Assembly (NCBI GenBank): GCA_002684315.1 | Contig: NYVB01000129.1 | Location: 17,753 to 44,412, forward strand | Direction: 5' to 3' | DNA from: Planctomycetaceae bacterium | GTDB lineage: Bacteria > Planctomycetota > Phycisphaerae > Phycisphaerales > SM1A02 | Length of the DNA stretch: 26,660 nt | Shown here: one piece after another, positions 16,274 through 25,453 of the stretch | Layout: every line of letters starts with the position of its first letter | How positions within the stretch are numbered: position 1 is the stretch's first letter | Translations under genes and position numbers: made by a program | The notes under the pieces: model-generated | The model's database searches: none | Seen by the model: the letters and a program-made list of their open reading frames with translations, nothing else | Told to the model about the DNA's origin: nothing

Positions 16274-17733
16274 TCAACAGAGCTCAACAACCCAGCTCAG
16301 AAGTCACCCATGAACGTTTCATGAGTGATTCGAAGACCCCGCCCGAAACCTTTCGGATGTGGGGCCTCACTGCGGAGGAGCTTCATGACGCCTACTGGAG
16401 GAGTCGGGGCATCCAATGCGTTCGCAGGTCGATGCCATTTGTGAAACAAGCGGGCACCGAGATGTTCATGCTCATGGATGTCGATCAGTTTGTGGCATTC
16501 GATCTAAGTTCGATCGCAGACTCGATCGTATGGAACAGAGCGCCGATCAGTAGAGTCCGGGTGAAGACACCATCGAAGGACTATGTTGAAAAAGTCATTT
16601 CCGAGAACGGGGAACTGGTCCGGATCAGCAGGGATTACACCAGCAGGTTCATGGGTTCTCATGGAGTCAAATTGACGAGAAGGCCGAGCATCGCAGAGGC
16701 CTGGTCCAGAAACGAGGACCGATACAAGGCACTCAGAGAACTTCGCCGATATGTCGACTGGACGAAAAGCGACGCCTACGAGGTCGAGGGACATGTGGAG
16801 TTCACGAATCAGAGCATGGAAGTCGACGAGCTTCTGGTGAACAGGCTGGTGTCGATCTGGAAGAATCCAGGAGAATCGATCTCCGGAATCAAGCAGTTGA
16901 GTCCGGGTGTCTGGGGGATAGATGGGATCCAGATAGCATCGACGAATGTCACACCTGTGCCACCGGTCTGGATAGGAGCGACGAAGTCGGTGCACAGCGA
17001 CGATCTCGTCGTCGGACCCGTGGCGATTAAGGATGAAAGCGATTGTTTCATCGATCTGGAAGTCAGAGTTTGTGAAATTGACGAGATAAGGACTCCGCGA
17101 GCGAACGATCCCCAGGGAGCTGTGGACACTGATTTCAACGGATACATGCTGGCGAAGAGAGTGATAGACGTCGCCGTGTCACTCACGATTCTGATTCTCT
17201 TGCTTCCCTTGATCGTTCCGGTGTCACTGGCAGTGATCATGACGAGCGGCTTCCCAATCTTCTTCGGACACGAAAGGCAGAGCAGGGGTGGCAGGACGTT
17301 CAAATGCTGGAAGTTCAGAACGATGATGCGAAACGCGGAATCGATGGTCGTCGATCTCCAGAGTGACAACCTTGCCGATGGGCCACAGGTGTTCATCAAG
17401 GACGACCCAAGGATCACGAGCGTTGGAGGGTTTCTCAGAAAGTTCCACATCGATGAGTTGCCACAATTCTGGAATGTTCTGGTTGGTGACATGAGTCTCG
17501 TGGGGCCGAGGCCGAGCCCGGAGAATGAAAATCAATTCTGTCCGGCATGGCGCGATGCGAGACTCAGCATCCGTCCTGGAATCACGGGTCTGTGGCAGGT
17601 CGAGAGGACCAGAGAACCGGGACTCGATTTCCAGGAGTGGATCAAATACGACATCGAATATGTAAACCGGGCGAATGTCTTCCTTGATTTCAAGATCATC
17701 ATCAAGACACTATTCAAGATCGCAGGAAAATGA
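16270..17733 (+). CDS. Priming sugar-phosphate transferase with unusual soluble N-terminal domain
   Basis: A 487-residue protein. Residues about 295-487 are a complete bacterial sugar-transferase (WbaP/PssA-type) domain: the KRVIDVAVSL start, one membrane helix, KCWKFRTM, the catalytic block HIDELPQFWNVLVGDMSLVG, and RPGITGLWQV. This domain moves sugar-1-phosphate onto undecaprenyl phosphate, the first step of repeat-unit synthesis. Most large relatives carry four N-terminal membrane helices. Here residues 1-290 are hydrophilic and begin with WGLTAEELHDAYWRSRGIQ. They include a stretch at about 200-260 (PPVWIGATKSVHSDDLVVGP) that looks like short beta-helix coils of sugar nucleotidyltransferases. 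GTG at 16270 overlaps the previous stop; ATG at 16321 is an alternative. The C-terminal call is very firm; the N-terminal fold is inference. Confidence 0.9.
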   Translation: MINRAQQPSSEVTHERFMSDSKTPPETFRMWGLTAEELHDAYWRSRGIQCVRRSMPFVKQAGTEMFMLMDVDQFVAFDLSSIADSIVWNRAPISRVRVKTPSKDYVEKVISENGELVRISRDYTSRFMGSHGVKLTRRPSIAEAWSRNEDRYKALRELRRYVDWTKSDAYEVEGHVEFTNQSMEVDELLVNRLVSIWKNPGESISGIKQLSPGVWGIDGIQIASTNVTPVPPVWIGATKSVHSDDLVVGPVAIKDESDCFIDLEVRVCEIDEIRTPRANDPQGAVDTDFNGYMLAKRVIDVAVSLTILILLLPLIVPVSLAVIMTSGFPIFFGHERQSRGGRTFKCWKFRTMMRNAESMVVDLQSDNLADGPQVFIKDDPRITSVGGFLRKFHIDELPQFWNVLVGDMSLVGPRPSPENENQFCPAWRDARLSIRPGITGLWQVERTREPGLDFQEWIKYDIEYVNRANVFLDFKIIIKTLFKIAGK

Positions 17734-20700
17734 ACCAAAGAGCGAAGAGAAGATTGGCACTGCTTGTGAGTCTCGTTGTTGTGGCGACATTGCTCGTCAT
17801 CGTGGCGAAGATCTTTGCCGATTGGAACAAACAGAGGCGGATTGAACAATCAAGAGCAGAGGGCATGGCTGCATTCGAAAAAGGGGACTATGCCGCCGCC
17901 TTGAGCCCACTCAGCTTCGCGATCGCGAACGAACGTGACGATATAGAGCTGGCCCTCGCGTTTGCCGAAACGAGAATCCGCAATACCGATGAAAACGGAA
18001 GACACCTGATTGCTGCGGAAAATCTGTATAAGTTCGCGCTCACGCTCGACCCTGACAGCGAGCAGGCATTGAACGCACTTTTCAACATCTACGTACTGAC
18101 GAATCAGCCGTTGAGCGCACTACGTGTCGCCGAGAGACTCCCTGAAGGTGATATCGAGACACACAAGAAGAGGGCGATAGCTGAAATCAGAATCGGTGAG
18201 TTTGATGACGCGCTTGAAAGTGTGAAGCTGGTCAGAAAAATCGATCCGAGGAACACGTTCTGGCCAATCAGGGAATACAGGATTCGAGAGAGAGGGCTTG
18301 AACAGTCTCCAGAGGAGATGTACGAATTGTTCCTGGGTTACTCCGAGGAGTTTTCGGACAACCAGGCCGTCGAGCTCGTTCTCATTGAAAACATGGACAG
18401 AAGTGGTCAGAGAGAAGGTGCCATCGAGCGGATGAGGGCCACTTCGTTGCAAGACGACCTCGACTCGGAAATGATCATGATCATGATTCCCATGATGGAG
18501 AACATGGGAATGATGAAGGAAGCCGGAGAGCTCAGAGTGAAGACACTCGAAATGAGCGCCACCGATCCCATTGTGGCCGAGAAGCGTATTAAGCAGCTCT
18601 GGGAGAATGCCGAACTGGACAAGGCATTGCAGGAGGCACGTTCCGCAGACGACACGTTCGGGGAGACATCCGACTTCGCGAAGTTGAGTGCCTGCCTCGC
18701 TGCAATAAACAGCAGAACCGAATGGAGCCCGAAGGAATACGTGGATCCGTGGCTCGAAAAATCGCTGCAAGTCGATTCGACCGGTGAAGTCAATGACAGG
18801 AAACTGGCGGAAGCCCTGATCGCCTTCAAAGCCGATCCCAAGGAAAGCAGTGCGAAGCTGAAACAGTCGTTGGCGCTCTTTCAGAATGACGATCCAACGT
18901 TTCAGATGATCAGCTACATGCTCGGGAAGAGTCTGGAGGCAGAGGGGGATCTTTTCGGCGCGATCGCGGTCTATGAACAGATGGACGCCCAACGCAAGAC
19001 CTACATGAGTGGTATGACTCTGGCGATCGCCAATTACAGAGCACAGAACTTCGAACGTGGCATCAATCAGATGGAACAGGTTCTGAGAAAGAAGTCGACA
19101 GTGCGAGGAATGTACCTCTACGCACGGATGCTCTTGGAAGGGGACGAAAAGTTCATCTATGGCTTGAAGGCCAAGAGAATGAACCTGATCCGCCTGATCG
19201 AAAGATTCATCGAGACACCGGGAGAGGGAAACGTCGTTGCGGCGTCCAGCCTGGTCCCCACGTTCACCATGATCGCTCTTCAGATGCAGGACTCCGCAAG
19301 AGTTGAGAAAGCCCTCGATTGGCTGATGGCCGAAAAGAACATCCCAATGGACACCTTGGTGCAGATGGCGAGAATCAAGGCGGGTACGGAGGCCGATCAA
19401 CAGCAACTGATGGAATTGATCGAATCCAGAACGGACGATGCGGATGCGATCATGATGCTTCGTCTTGAAATTCAGGATGACGGCGCGGTCTCCAAGGAGA
19501 GTTACGAGGCGCTTGCGGAGAACATCCGGAGAATGGATGCCTCGAACGATGATTATGAAGAGATGTACGTCAGATTGCTTGGACAATTGACGAGGCTTGA
19601 TGTCGAGAATGGGTTCAAGTTGCTTGAGTTCGAACGGATCTTGCCGTTGATTCCGGAAAGTGTTTCAGCCTCACGCCTTATTGCGACGTTTCCGGAAATC
19701 TGGTCTGATGATCCTGAAACAGCTGAAATCGCCCTGCAGAACATCATGAGGATCACCGGAGAGAATTCACCCGCATCGGTCACCGTGAAAGTCATCAAAG
19801 CGATCAACCTGACGGAACTCGACTTTTCGGAGAGAGCTGAGCTCATCATTCAGCTGGATGATGTCATCAAGAAGTCACCAGGTTCGATTGAGGCACTCGT
19901 ACTCATGAGCAGCCTGCTCAAGAGGGGTGAACAACCTGATCTGGAGAGTGCTGCGAACTATCTGAGGCGTGCGATCGATTTGAGGCCGGGTCTCAGTTCC
20001 TTGTATCCGAGTTTGATCGATCTCCTGAAGAGAACCGGGAATGGATCCCTGGCGCTGGAGTACGTGAACGAATACAAGAATGCCAGAATCCTCACGCTTC
20101 GAGAATCAAGGACCAAAGCAGGCGTGCTCGCTGGTGAGGGTGAATACCGATCGGCACTGGAAGAGCTGGAGAGTCTGACGACCAAATCCGGTGAGAACCT
20201 GGACCTCCTGTCTCTGGCGGATTTCCAGGCGAAACGGGAACTCTATGAAGATGCTCTGGTGACGTTCGATCAGATTCTTTCAACCGATCCGAAAAGCACC
20301 ATCGCGATACTGGGCAAGTCGTTGACACTTGGAAGCATTGGCCAAGGGGACGAAGCCTTCGAAGAGCTCGCGAAGATAGATGGCATAGAACCCGGTGAGA
20401 GATTTCGATACATGGCATTGGTGAGTCGTGCGGGCGATCGGCCTGAATCGGAGCTCGAGAACATTAGTGACATGTTGGAAGTCGACCCGGACAACGTTCT
20501 GAACATCATCGTGGCCGCAGACACCTTCCAGAGAATGGGGATGGAGGAAGCCAGAAGTGCCGCGCTCAAGAGAGCGCTCGAACTTCAACCGGACAACGTC
20601 GAAGTTCTGACCATGCTGGCAGACGAAGTTCTGCGGTCCGATCCCGGCAATAGAGATCTGGATGATCTTTTCCTGAAGATAGAACGGACCAAGCCGAACA

Positions 20701-22034
20701 CTGCGCGAATTCTCAGACTGATTCGTGATTCGAGCAACGTGACGTCCGGTGATCTGGAACCCACGCTGAAACAGGTGAATGAATCAGCGGAGATTGCGGA
20801 CAATCTCGTGAACATGTACGAGGCACAGAGTCTGGCCTGGAACATGCACAACGCACGAGGCCTCAATGAGGATGCATACAAGATCGCTCTTCGGGCATTC
20901 ATCAATCACCCGACGAAGACGGACCCAATCGAATGGGCGACCCTGAGTGCGCTGCGATCCAGAATGTATCAGGAGGCCGTGGACATTCGTGAAATCGGCA
21001 TGGATCGGGTTTCAAGTAAGAAGAGGCTGGGTTACACGCTTGAATTCTCGGATCTCTGCATGCAGCTTGGCTTCGAAACCAGGGCGTACTCGTTGCTCAG
21101 ACCACTCCAGGAACTGGCTGCGGATGAATTCGAACTCAATGCCCTCACCAGGGGAGGGGAGAACGATCGAATCAATCCCCAACTGATCAGAGAGACACTT
21201 CTCCGTGTGATGCTTGGTTCCTCTCGGTCGGGAGAGGCTGCGGAACTGTTCGGTCCCTTGATGGAAAACGAAGAAGAGCTGTTCATCACATGGATCAAGG
21301 CAACCAAGAGACTTCAAATCAACGATGCTCGAAAAGCACTTCAGGTCATCAGACCGTACCTTGGCGGGATGGCCAATCTGATGAACTACACAGAAGAGTT
21401 ATCGATGCTGGCTCAACGATCCGAGCAGATCGAAGATCTTGAAGATCTCAGAAAAGCCGTTTCCTCATTGGAAAAGATGATCGATTCGAACGACACGGAG
21501 ACACAGTGTCGCCTCCTGATCGTGAAGTCGTCCTTGAGGAAGATGGAGGGTGATATCTCCGGTGCAATCGAATATCTCGAGGTGGTCAACGATCTCGTGG
21601 CAGGACGTGAGGGGGAATCCGAGTCCATGAGAAGCCTCTATTGTGTCGCGTTGAACAACAAGGCGCTTTTTCAATGTCAGCTCGATCCGGCGGATACCGA
21701 CGCAGCGTTGGTGAATATCGACAGAGCCGTACTTGAAGGACCCGACGCGTTGCTCCCATCCATCTATGAGTCGCTGTCCACGATTCTGAAGAAGAGGGGT
21801 GAGTGCACTCTCTCGATTGAAGCTCTGGCCAAGGCCGCTGAATTAACGAAGAACGTGGATCAAAAAACCAATTTCAATGTAAGTCTTGTCGAGTTGATGT
21901 ATGAATGCGGCAAGGTGGAAAAAGCCGTTGAAAACTCGAGGGTGCTGCAGGAATACATCTACAACAATCCACGCCCGGACATCACGCTGCTGAACAGACT
22001 TGATGTTCTGATCGACAAGGGGGCCAGCCGATGA
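17730..22034 (+). CDS. Giant membrane-anchored TPR-repeat protein
   Basis: A 1434-residue protein with a basic N-terminus, a single membrane helix at about residues 9-29, and then helical repeats to the end. The repeats have the tetratricopeptide look (patterns such as [49 protein letters not shown]). No enzyme motif and no lipobox Cys were found. The repeats are probably periplasmic. In characterised exosortase/EPS loci a large TPR protein (PrsT-like, a lipoprotein there) has a similar position, and TPR proteins help guide polymer export or modify partner proteins. ATG at 17730 overlaps the previous stop and the end overlaps rfbA, so it is made together with the polymer machinery. An antisense open frame at 18120-19586 is judged a shadow. 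Confidence 0.87.
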   Translation: MNQRAKRRLALLVSLVVVATLLVIVAKIFADWNKQRRIEQSRAEGMAAFEKGDYAAALSPLSFAIANERDDIELALAFAETRIRNTDENGRHLIAAENLYKFALTLDPDSEQALNALFNIYVLTNQPLSALRVAERLPEGDIETHKKRAIAEIRIGEFDDALESVKLVRKIDPRNTFWPIREYRIRERGLEQSPEEMYELFLGYSEEFSDNQAVELVLIENMDRSGQREGAIERMRATSLQDDLDSEMIMIMIPMMENMGMMKEAGELRVKTLEMSATDPIVAEKRIKQLWENAELDKALQEARSADDTFGETSDFAKLSACLAAINSRTEWSPKEYVDPWLEKSLQVDSTGEVNDRKLAEALIAFKADPKESSAKLKQSLALFQNDDPTFQMISYMLGKSLEAEGDLFGAIAVYEQMDAQRKTYMSGMTLAIANYRAQNFERGINQMEQVLRKKSTVRGMYLYARMLLEGDEKFIYGLKAKRMNLIRLIERFIETPGEGNVVAASSLVPTFTMIALQMQDSARVEKALDWLMAEKNIPMDTLVQMARIKAGTEADQQQLMELIESRTDDADAIMMLRLEIQDDGAVSKESYEALAENIRRMDASNDDYEEMYVRLLGQLTRLDVENGFKLLEFERILPLIPESVSASRLIATFPEIWSDDPETAEIALQNIMRITGENSPASVTVKVIKAINLTELDFSERAELIIQLDDVIKKSPGSIEALVLMSSLLKRGEQPDLESAANYLRRAIDLRPGLSSLYPSLIDLLKRTGNGSLALEYVNEYKNARILTLRESRTKAGVLAGEGEYRSALEELESLTTKSGENLDLLSLADFQAKRELYEDALVTFDQILSTDPKSTIAILGKSLTLGSIGQGDEAFEELAKIDGIEPGERFRYMALVSRAGDRPESELENISDMLEVDPDNVLNIIVAADTFQRMGMEEARSAALKRALELQPDNVEVLTMLADEVLRSDPGNRDLDDLFLKIERTKPNTARILRLIRDSSNVTSGDLEPTLKQVNESAEIADNLVNMYEAQSLAWNMHNARGLNEDAYKIALRAFINHPTKTDPIEWATLSALRSRMYQEAVDIREIGMDRVSSKKRLGYTLEFSDLCMQLGFETRAYSLLRPLQELAADEFELNALTRGGENDRINPQLIRETLLRVMLGSSRSGEAAELFGPLMENEEELFITWIKATKRLQINDARKALQVIRPYLGGMANLMNYTEELSMLAQRSEQIEDLEDLRKAVSSLEKMIDSNDTETQCRLLIVKSSLRKMEGDISGAIEYLEVVNDLVAGREGESESMRSLYCVALNNKALFQCQLDPADTDAALVNIDRAVLEGPDALLPSIYESLSTILKKRGECTLSIEALAKAAELTKNVDQKTNFNVSLVELMYECGKVEKAVENSRVLQEYIYNNPRPDITLLNRLDVLIDKGASR

Positions 22035-22912
22035 AAGACCGAAAAGGAATCATTCTCGCAGGGGGTTCGGGGACACGTCTGTATCCACTGACACGAGCCG
22101 TGAGCAAGCAGCTCATGCCGATCTATGACAAACCGATGATCTACTATCCGCTTTCCGTCTTGATGATCGCGGGAATAAGAGAGATTCTCATCATCACGAC
22201 ACCACAGGACCAGTCCGCGTTTCAGGCACTTCTGGGAGATGGATCGGAAATGGGGATCAACATAGAGTGGGCTGTCCAACCGAACCCGGACGGCCTGGCT
22301 CAAGCATTCATCATCGGAGAATCATTCCTGGATGGTGCACCCTCGACGTTGATACTCGGGGACAACATCTTCTACGGATCGAATCTCCAGTCGACTCTGT
22401 CGGATGCCTCGGCAACGGAATCAGGTGCCACGGTCTTCGCCTACCGTGTCAAGAATCCGAAAGACTACGGAGTCGTTGAGTTCGACGAGCAGTATCGGGC
22501 CCTGAGCATCGAAGAAAAGCCCCAGGAACCGAAATCGAGCTTTGCAGTCACCGGTCTGTATTTCTACGACGAAAAAGTCGTTGAAATCGCCAAGGACACG
22601 AAGCCATCAGCGCGTGGTGAACTTGAAATCACAAGTGTGAATGCCAGATACCTTGAACTCAAGGATCTCACTGTGGAGATTCTGGGAAGAGGTTCAGCAT
22701 GGTTGGACACAGGTTCGTTCGAAACGCTTCTTCAGGCTGGACAATTCGTTCAGACGCTCGAGGCCAGACAGGGTCTGTCGATAGCCTGTCCCGAAGAGAT
22801 TGCATGGCGACACGGTTGGATAGATGATGCCAAGATTTCAGAAATCGGGCGTTCCCTCCAGAAGAACAGTTACGGACAATATCTCTTGCAGATACTTGAA
22901 AACAAAGGTTAA
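22031..22912 (+). CDS. rfbA: Glucose-1-phosphate thymidylyltransferase
   Basis: A 293-residue enzyme that makes dTDP-glucose from dTTP and glucose-1-phosphate, the first step to dTDP-L-rhamnose. The nucleotide-binding signature [11 protein letters not shown] is at residues 12-22, followed by [18 protein letters not shown]. The metal-binding ILGDNIFYG and the product-binding [13 protein letters not shown] are intact. Length equals the RmlA family norm. ATG at 22031 overlaps the stop of the TPR gene (ATGA). It provides a useful contrast with the degenerate nucleotidyltransferase at 11507, where the same motifs are lost. Confidence 0.97.
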   Translation: MKDRKGIILAGGSGTRLYPLTRAVSKQLMPIYDKPMIYYPLSVLMIAGIREILIITTPQDQSAFQALLGDGSEMGINIEWAVQPNPDGLAQAFIIGESFLDGAPSTLILGDNIFYGSNLQSTLSDASATESGATVFAYRVKNPKDYGVVEFDEQYRALSIEEKPQEPKSSFAVTGLYFYDEKVVEIAKDTKPSARGELEITSVNARYLELKDLTVEILGRGSAWLDTGSFETLLQAGQFVQTLEARQGLSIACPEEIAWRHGWIDDAKISEIGRSLQKNSYGQYLLQILENKG

Positions 22913-22921
22913 GAATCACTG

Positions 22922-23470
22922 ATGAAGATGATTCCCACAGAGTTGAATGGATGTTGCATCCTCGAACCCGTCATCCATGGGGACGACAGAGGTTTCTTTG
23001 TTGAAAGCTGGAACAGGAACACATTTTCCGAGATGGGCCTGGACCTGGATTTCGTTCAGGACAACCACAGCCGCTCGACTCGAGGAGTCCTTCGAGGAAT
23101 TCACTACCAGATCAAGAAGCCTCAGGGAAAACTCGTGAGAGTCACCCAGGGTTCCGTCTTCGATGTCGCGGTTGACATGCGAAGTGATTCCCCGACATTC
23201 GGTCGATGGACGGGTGTCGAATTGTCGGCTGAGAACAAGCGAATGTTGTGGGTGCCTCCGGGGTTCGGCCATGCGTTTCTGGTCCTCAGCGAACACGCGG
23301 ACTTCCAGTACAAATGCACGGAGTTCTACTCTCCTGAAAACGATCGTGGGATTCGCTGGGATGATCCGGACGTGGGAATCAAGTGGCCCACGGACGCCGG
23401 CACCATCCCCAAGCTTTCAGAAAAGGACCTCTCACTCCCACCCCTCAAGAATGCGGAGTTGGACACGTGA
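22922..23470 (+). CDS. rfbC: dTDP-4-dehydrorhamnose 3,5-epimerase
   Basis: A 182-residue cupin enzyme acting third in dTDP-L-rhamnose synthesis. The active-site strand GVLRGIHYQ carries the catalytic His61. Further family blocks are QDNHSRS, GKLVRVTQGSVFDVAVDMR, VPPGFGHAF and Y130 in FQYKCTEFYSPE. Length is normal for RmlC. The gene starts 9 bases after rfbA with a modest ribosome site inside the rfbA end. Its stop overlaps the rfbD start (GTGA). Confidence 0.97.
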   Translation: MKMIPTELNGCCILEPVIHGDDRGFFVESWNRNTFSEMGLDLDFVQDNHSRSTRGVLRGIHYQIKKPQGKLVRVTQGSVFDVAVDMRSDSPTFGRWTGVELSAENKRMLWVPPGFGHAFLVLSEHADFQYKCTEFYSPENDRGIRWDDPDVGIKWPTDAGTIPKLSEKDLSLPPLKNAELDT

Positions 23471-24345
23471 AAGCGCTTGTCACAGGTGGCGGAGGGCAGC
23501 TTTCAAAGGCCCTGATCCGCACCGCGGAAGAACATCATCAAATCTCGGTACATTCCATCGAGACACTGGATATCACGTGTACTGAACAGGTCTGTCGCGC
23601 GATGGATGAAGTGTCTCCTGATGTGATCATCAATGCCGCTGCATATACCGCCGTGGACAAGGCTGAATCTGAAGAAGTCACCGCAAAGTCCGTGAATGAG
23701 GATGGTCCTCGGAATCTGGCTCGCGCTGCGTCCGAGCATGGCTCGAGACTGATTCACATCTCGACTGATTTCGTTTTCGACGGAGTCTCACAAAAACCCT
23801 GGTTGACGACCGACGTTCCAAATCCAGTCTCCGTTTATGGTCGGACGAAGCTGGCTGGTGAACAAGCGATCATCGATTCCGATCTCGATGAATGGACGAT
23901 CGTCAGAACGGCATGGCTCTATGACGGAGACAGTCCGAATTTCGTTTCAACGATGTTGCGGCTGATGAAGGACAGAGAAGACATAAGCGTGGTCTCCGAT
24001 CAGACCGGGACTCCGACGCTGGTGGATTCACTGGCCGTTGCCGTGTGGTGCCTTGCAGACAACCATGTTTCCGGAATGCATCATTGGACGGATGACGGAT
24101 GCACGACATGGCATGGATTCGCCACCGCGATCGAGGAGATCGGATATCGATCTGGATTGCTTGCATCACGAACCAGAGTCGATCCGATCACGACGGAGGA
24201 CTATCCGACCCCGGCACGAAGACCCTCTTATTCCGTGCTTGATAAAACGAAAACATGGAATGCGCTTGAGGGAACTCGAGCGATGCCATCGATCCATTGG
24301 CGTGAAAACCTGAACAACATGATCACGGAGAAAATGCGTGTCTAA
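23467..24345 (+). CDS. rfbD: dTDP-4-dehydrorhamnose reductase
   Basis: A 292-residue short-chain reductase completing dTDP-L-rhamnose with NAD(P)H. The start used is GTG at 23467, overlapping the rfbC stop, because the protein then begins VKALVTGGGGQLSKAL with its nucleotide-binding Gly-rich loop at once. An upstream in-frame start at 23383 would add 28 residues from inside rfbC that match nothing. Other marks are INAAAYTAVDKAE, HISTDFVFDG, the YGRTK active-site Tyr-x3-Lys, and VRTAWLYDGD. Order A-C-D-B is one of several seen in rhamnose operons. The end overlaps rfbB by 8 bases. Confidence 0.95.
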   Translation: MKALVTGGGGQLSKALIRTAEEHHQISVHSIETLDITCTEQVCRAMDEVSPDVIINAAAYTAVDKAESEEVTAKSVNEDGPRNLARAASEHGSRLIHISTDFVFDGVSQKPWLTTDVPNPVSVYGRTKLAGEQAIIDSDLDEWTIVRTAWLYDGDSPNFVSTMLRLMKDREDISVVSDQTGTPTLVDSLAVAVWCLADNHVSGMHHWTDDGCTTWHGFATAIEEIGYRSGLLASRTRVDPITTEDYPTPARRPSYSVLDKTKTWNALEGTRAMPSIHWRENLNNMITEKMRV

Positions 24346-25444
24346 TCTTCTCATCACCGGCGGCGCCGGTTTCATCGGTGTCAATCTCGTCAAATGGTGG
24401 CTTGAAAACCACGAAGGTGACAACGTGGTCGTTCTGGACGCACTCACCTATGCGGGAAACGCCGCAAGCCTGGAAGATGTTCTTGATCACGATGATCTCA
24501 CCTTCGTACAGGGAGATATCAAGGACACATCACTGGTCGAGTCATTGCTCAGAGACCATGACATCGACCTGCTCATACACCTGGCAGCTGAAAGTCATGT
24601 GGACCGATCGATCGAAGGTCCGGACGAATTCATCGATACGAACGTGATCGGTACGCACAGTCTGCTCAAAGCCGCACGCACGGTCTGGTGTGAGTCCGGG
24701 ACATGGAAGAAACACAGATTCCACCACGTCTCGACGGACGAGGTCTATGGTTCACTCGGCGAAGATGATCCTGCCTTTTCAGAGATCACTCCGTATGCAC
24801 CCAACTCACCGTATTCGGCGAGCAAGGCGGCTTCGGATCATCTGGTCAGAGCATATCACCACACGTTCGGCATGGAAGTGACGACCACGAACTGCTCGAA
24901 CAACTACGGGGCCTATCAGTTCCCGGAAAAGTTGATTCCCTTGATTCTGACGAACATCCTTGCGGGGAGATCCCTTCCCATATACGGCGATGGCATGAAC
25001 GTCAGAGACTGGCTGCATGTCTCGGATCATTGCAGGGGAATTGAAATGGCGATCAAGAAAGGTGAGGTTGGTGAGACCTACTGCATCGGTGGAAGGAACG
25101 AGGCTCCGAACCTGGACATCGTCCATGAACTCTGCCGTCAGATCGGGGAACGCTTTGAGAAGAACCCGGAACTGAAGAAGCGGTTTCCGGAGTGCCCCTC
25201 CGCCAGAGGAGAGGACAATGCCTCACTGATCACGTATGTCACTGATCGACCTGGTCATGACAGGCGTTATGCGATCGATCCGACCAGGGCCTCAAAGGAA
25301 ATCGGATACGAACCTCTCATGACGTTCGTATCCGGTATGTCCGAGACTGTCGATTGGTATCTCGACAATCAAAGTTGGTGGGAAAAGGTGATGGATGGCA
25401 GCTACCGGACCTGGATTGAAACCAATTACCAGGACCGGAGCTGA
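24338..25444 (+). CDS. rfbB: dTDP-glucose 4,6-dehydratase
   Basis: A 368-residue extended short-chain dehydratase, second enzyme of dTDP-L-rhamnose synthesis. It has the NAD-binding TGGAGFIG (7-14), HLAAESHVDRS (81-91), the catalytic STDEVYG (Thr133-Asp134-Glu135) and Tyr159-x3-Lys163 in YSASK. Later come NCSNNYGAYQFPEKLIPL and GDGMNVRDWLHV. All catalytic residues are present. GTG at 24338 overlaps the end of rfbD. It is the last gene of the long operon; only 9 bases separate its stop from that of the convergent beta-helix gene, and no hairpin terminator is visible there. Confidence 0.97.
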   Translation: MSNLLITGGAGFIGVNLVKWWLENHEGDNVVVLDALTYAGNAASLEDVLDHDDLTFVQGDIKDTSLVESLLRDHDIDLLIHLAAESHVDRSIEGPDEFIDTNVIGTHSLLKAARTVWCESGTWKKHRFHHVSTDEVYGSLGEDDPAFSEITPYAPNSPYSASKAASDHLVRAYHHTFGMEVTTTNCSNNYGAYQFPEKLIPLILTNILAGRSLPIYGDGMNVRDWLHVSDHCRGIEMAIKKGEVGETYCIGGRNEAPNLDIVHELCRQIGERFEKNPELKKRFPECPSARGEDNASLITYVTDRPGHDRRYAIDPTRASKEIGYEPLMTFVSGMSETVDWYLDNQSWWEKVMDGSYRTWIETNYQDRS

Positions 25445-25453
25445 TCCAATCAC

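Noticed and set aside
18120..19586. A 488-codon open frame antisense to the TPR gene
   Set aside because: Its translation is rich in His, Leu and Ser with no recognisable motif, which is the usual mirror of a Glu/Asp/Lys/Arg-rich coding strand. The TPR frame on the other strand is complete and fits its operon.
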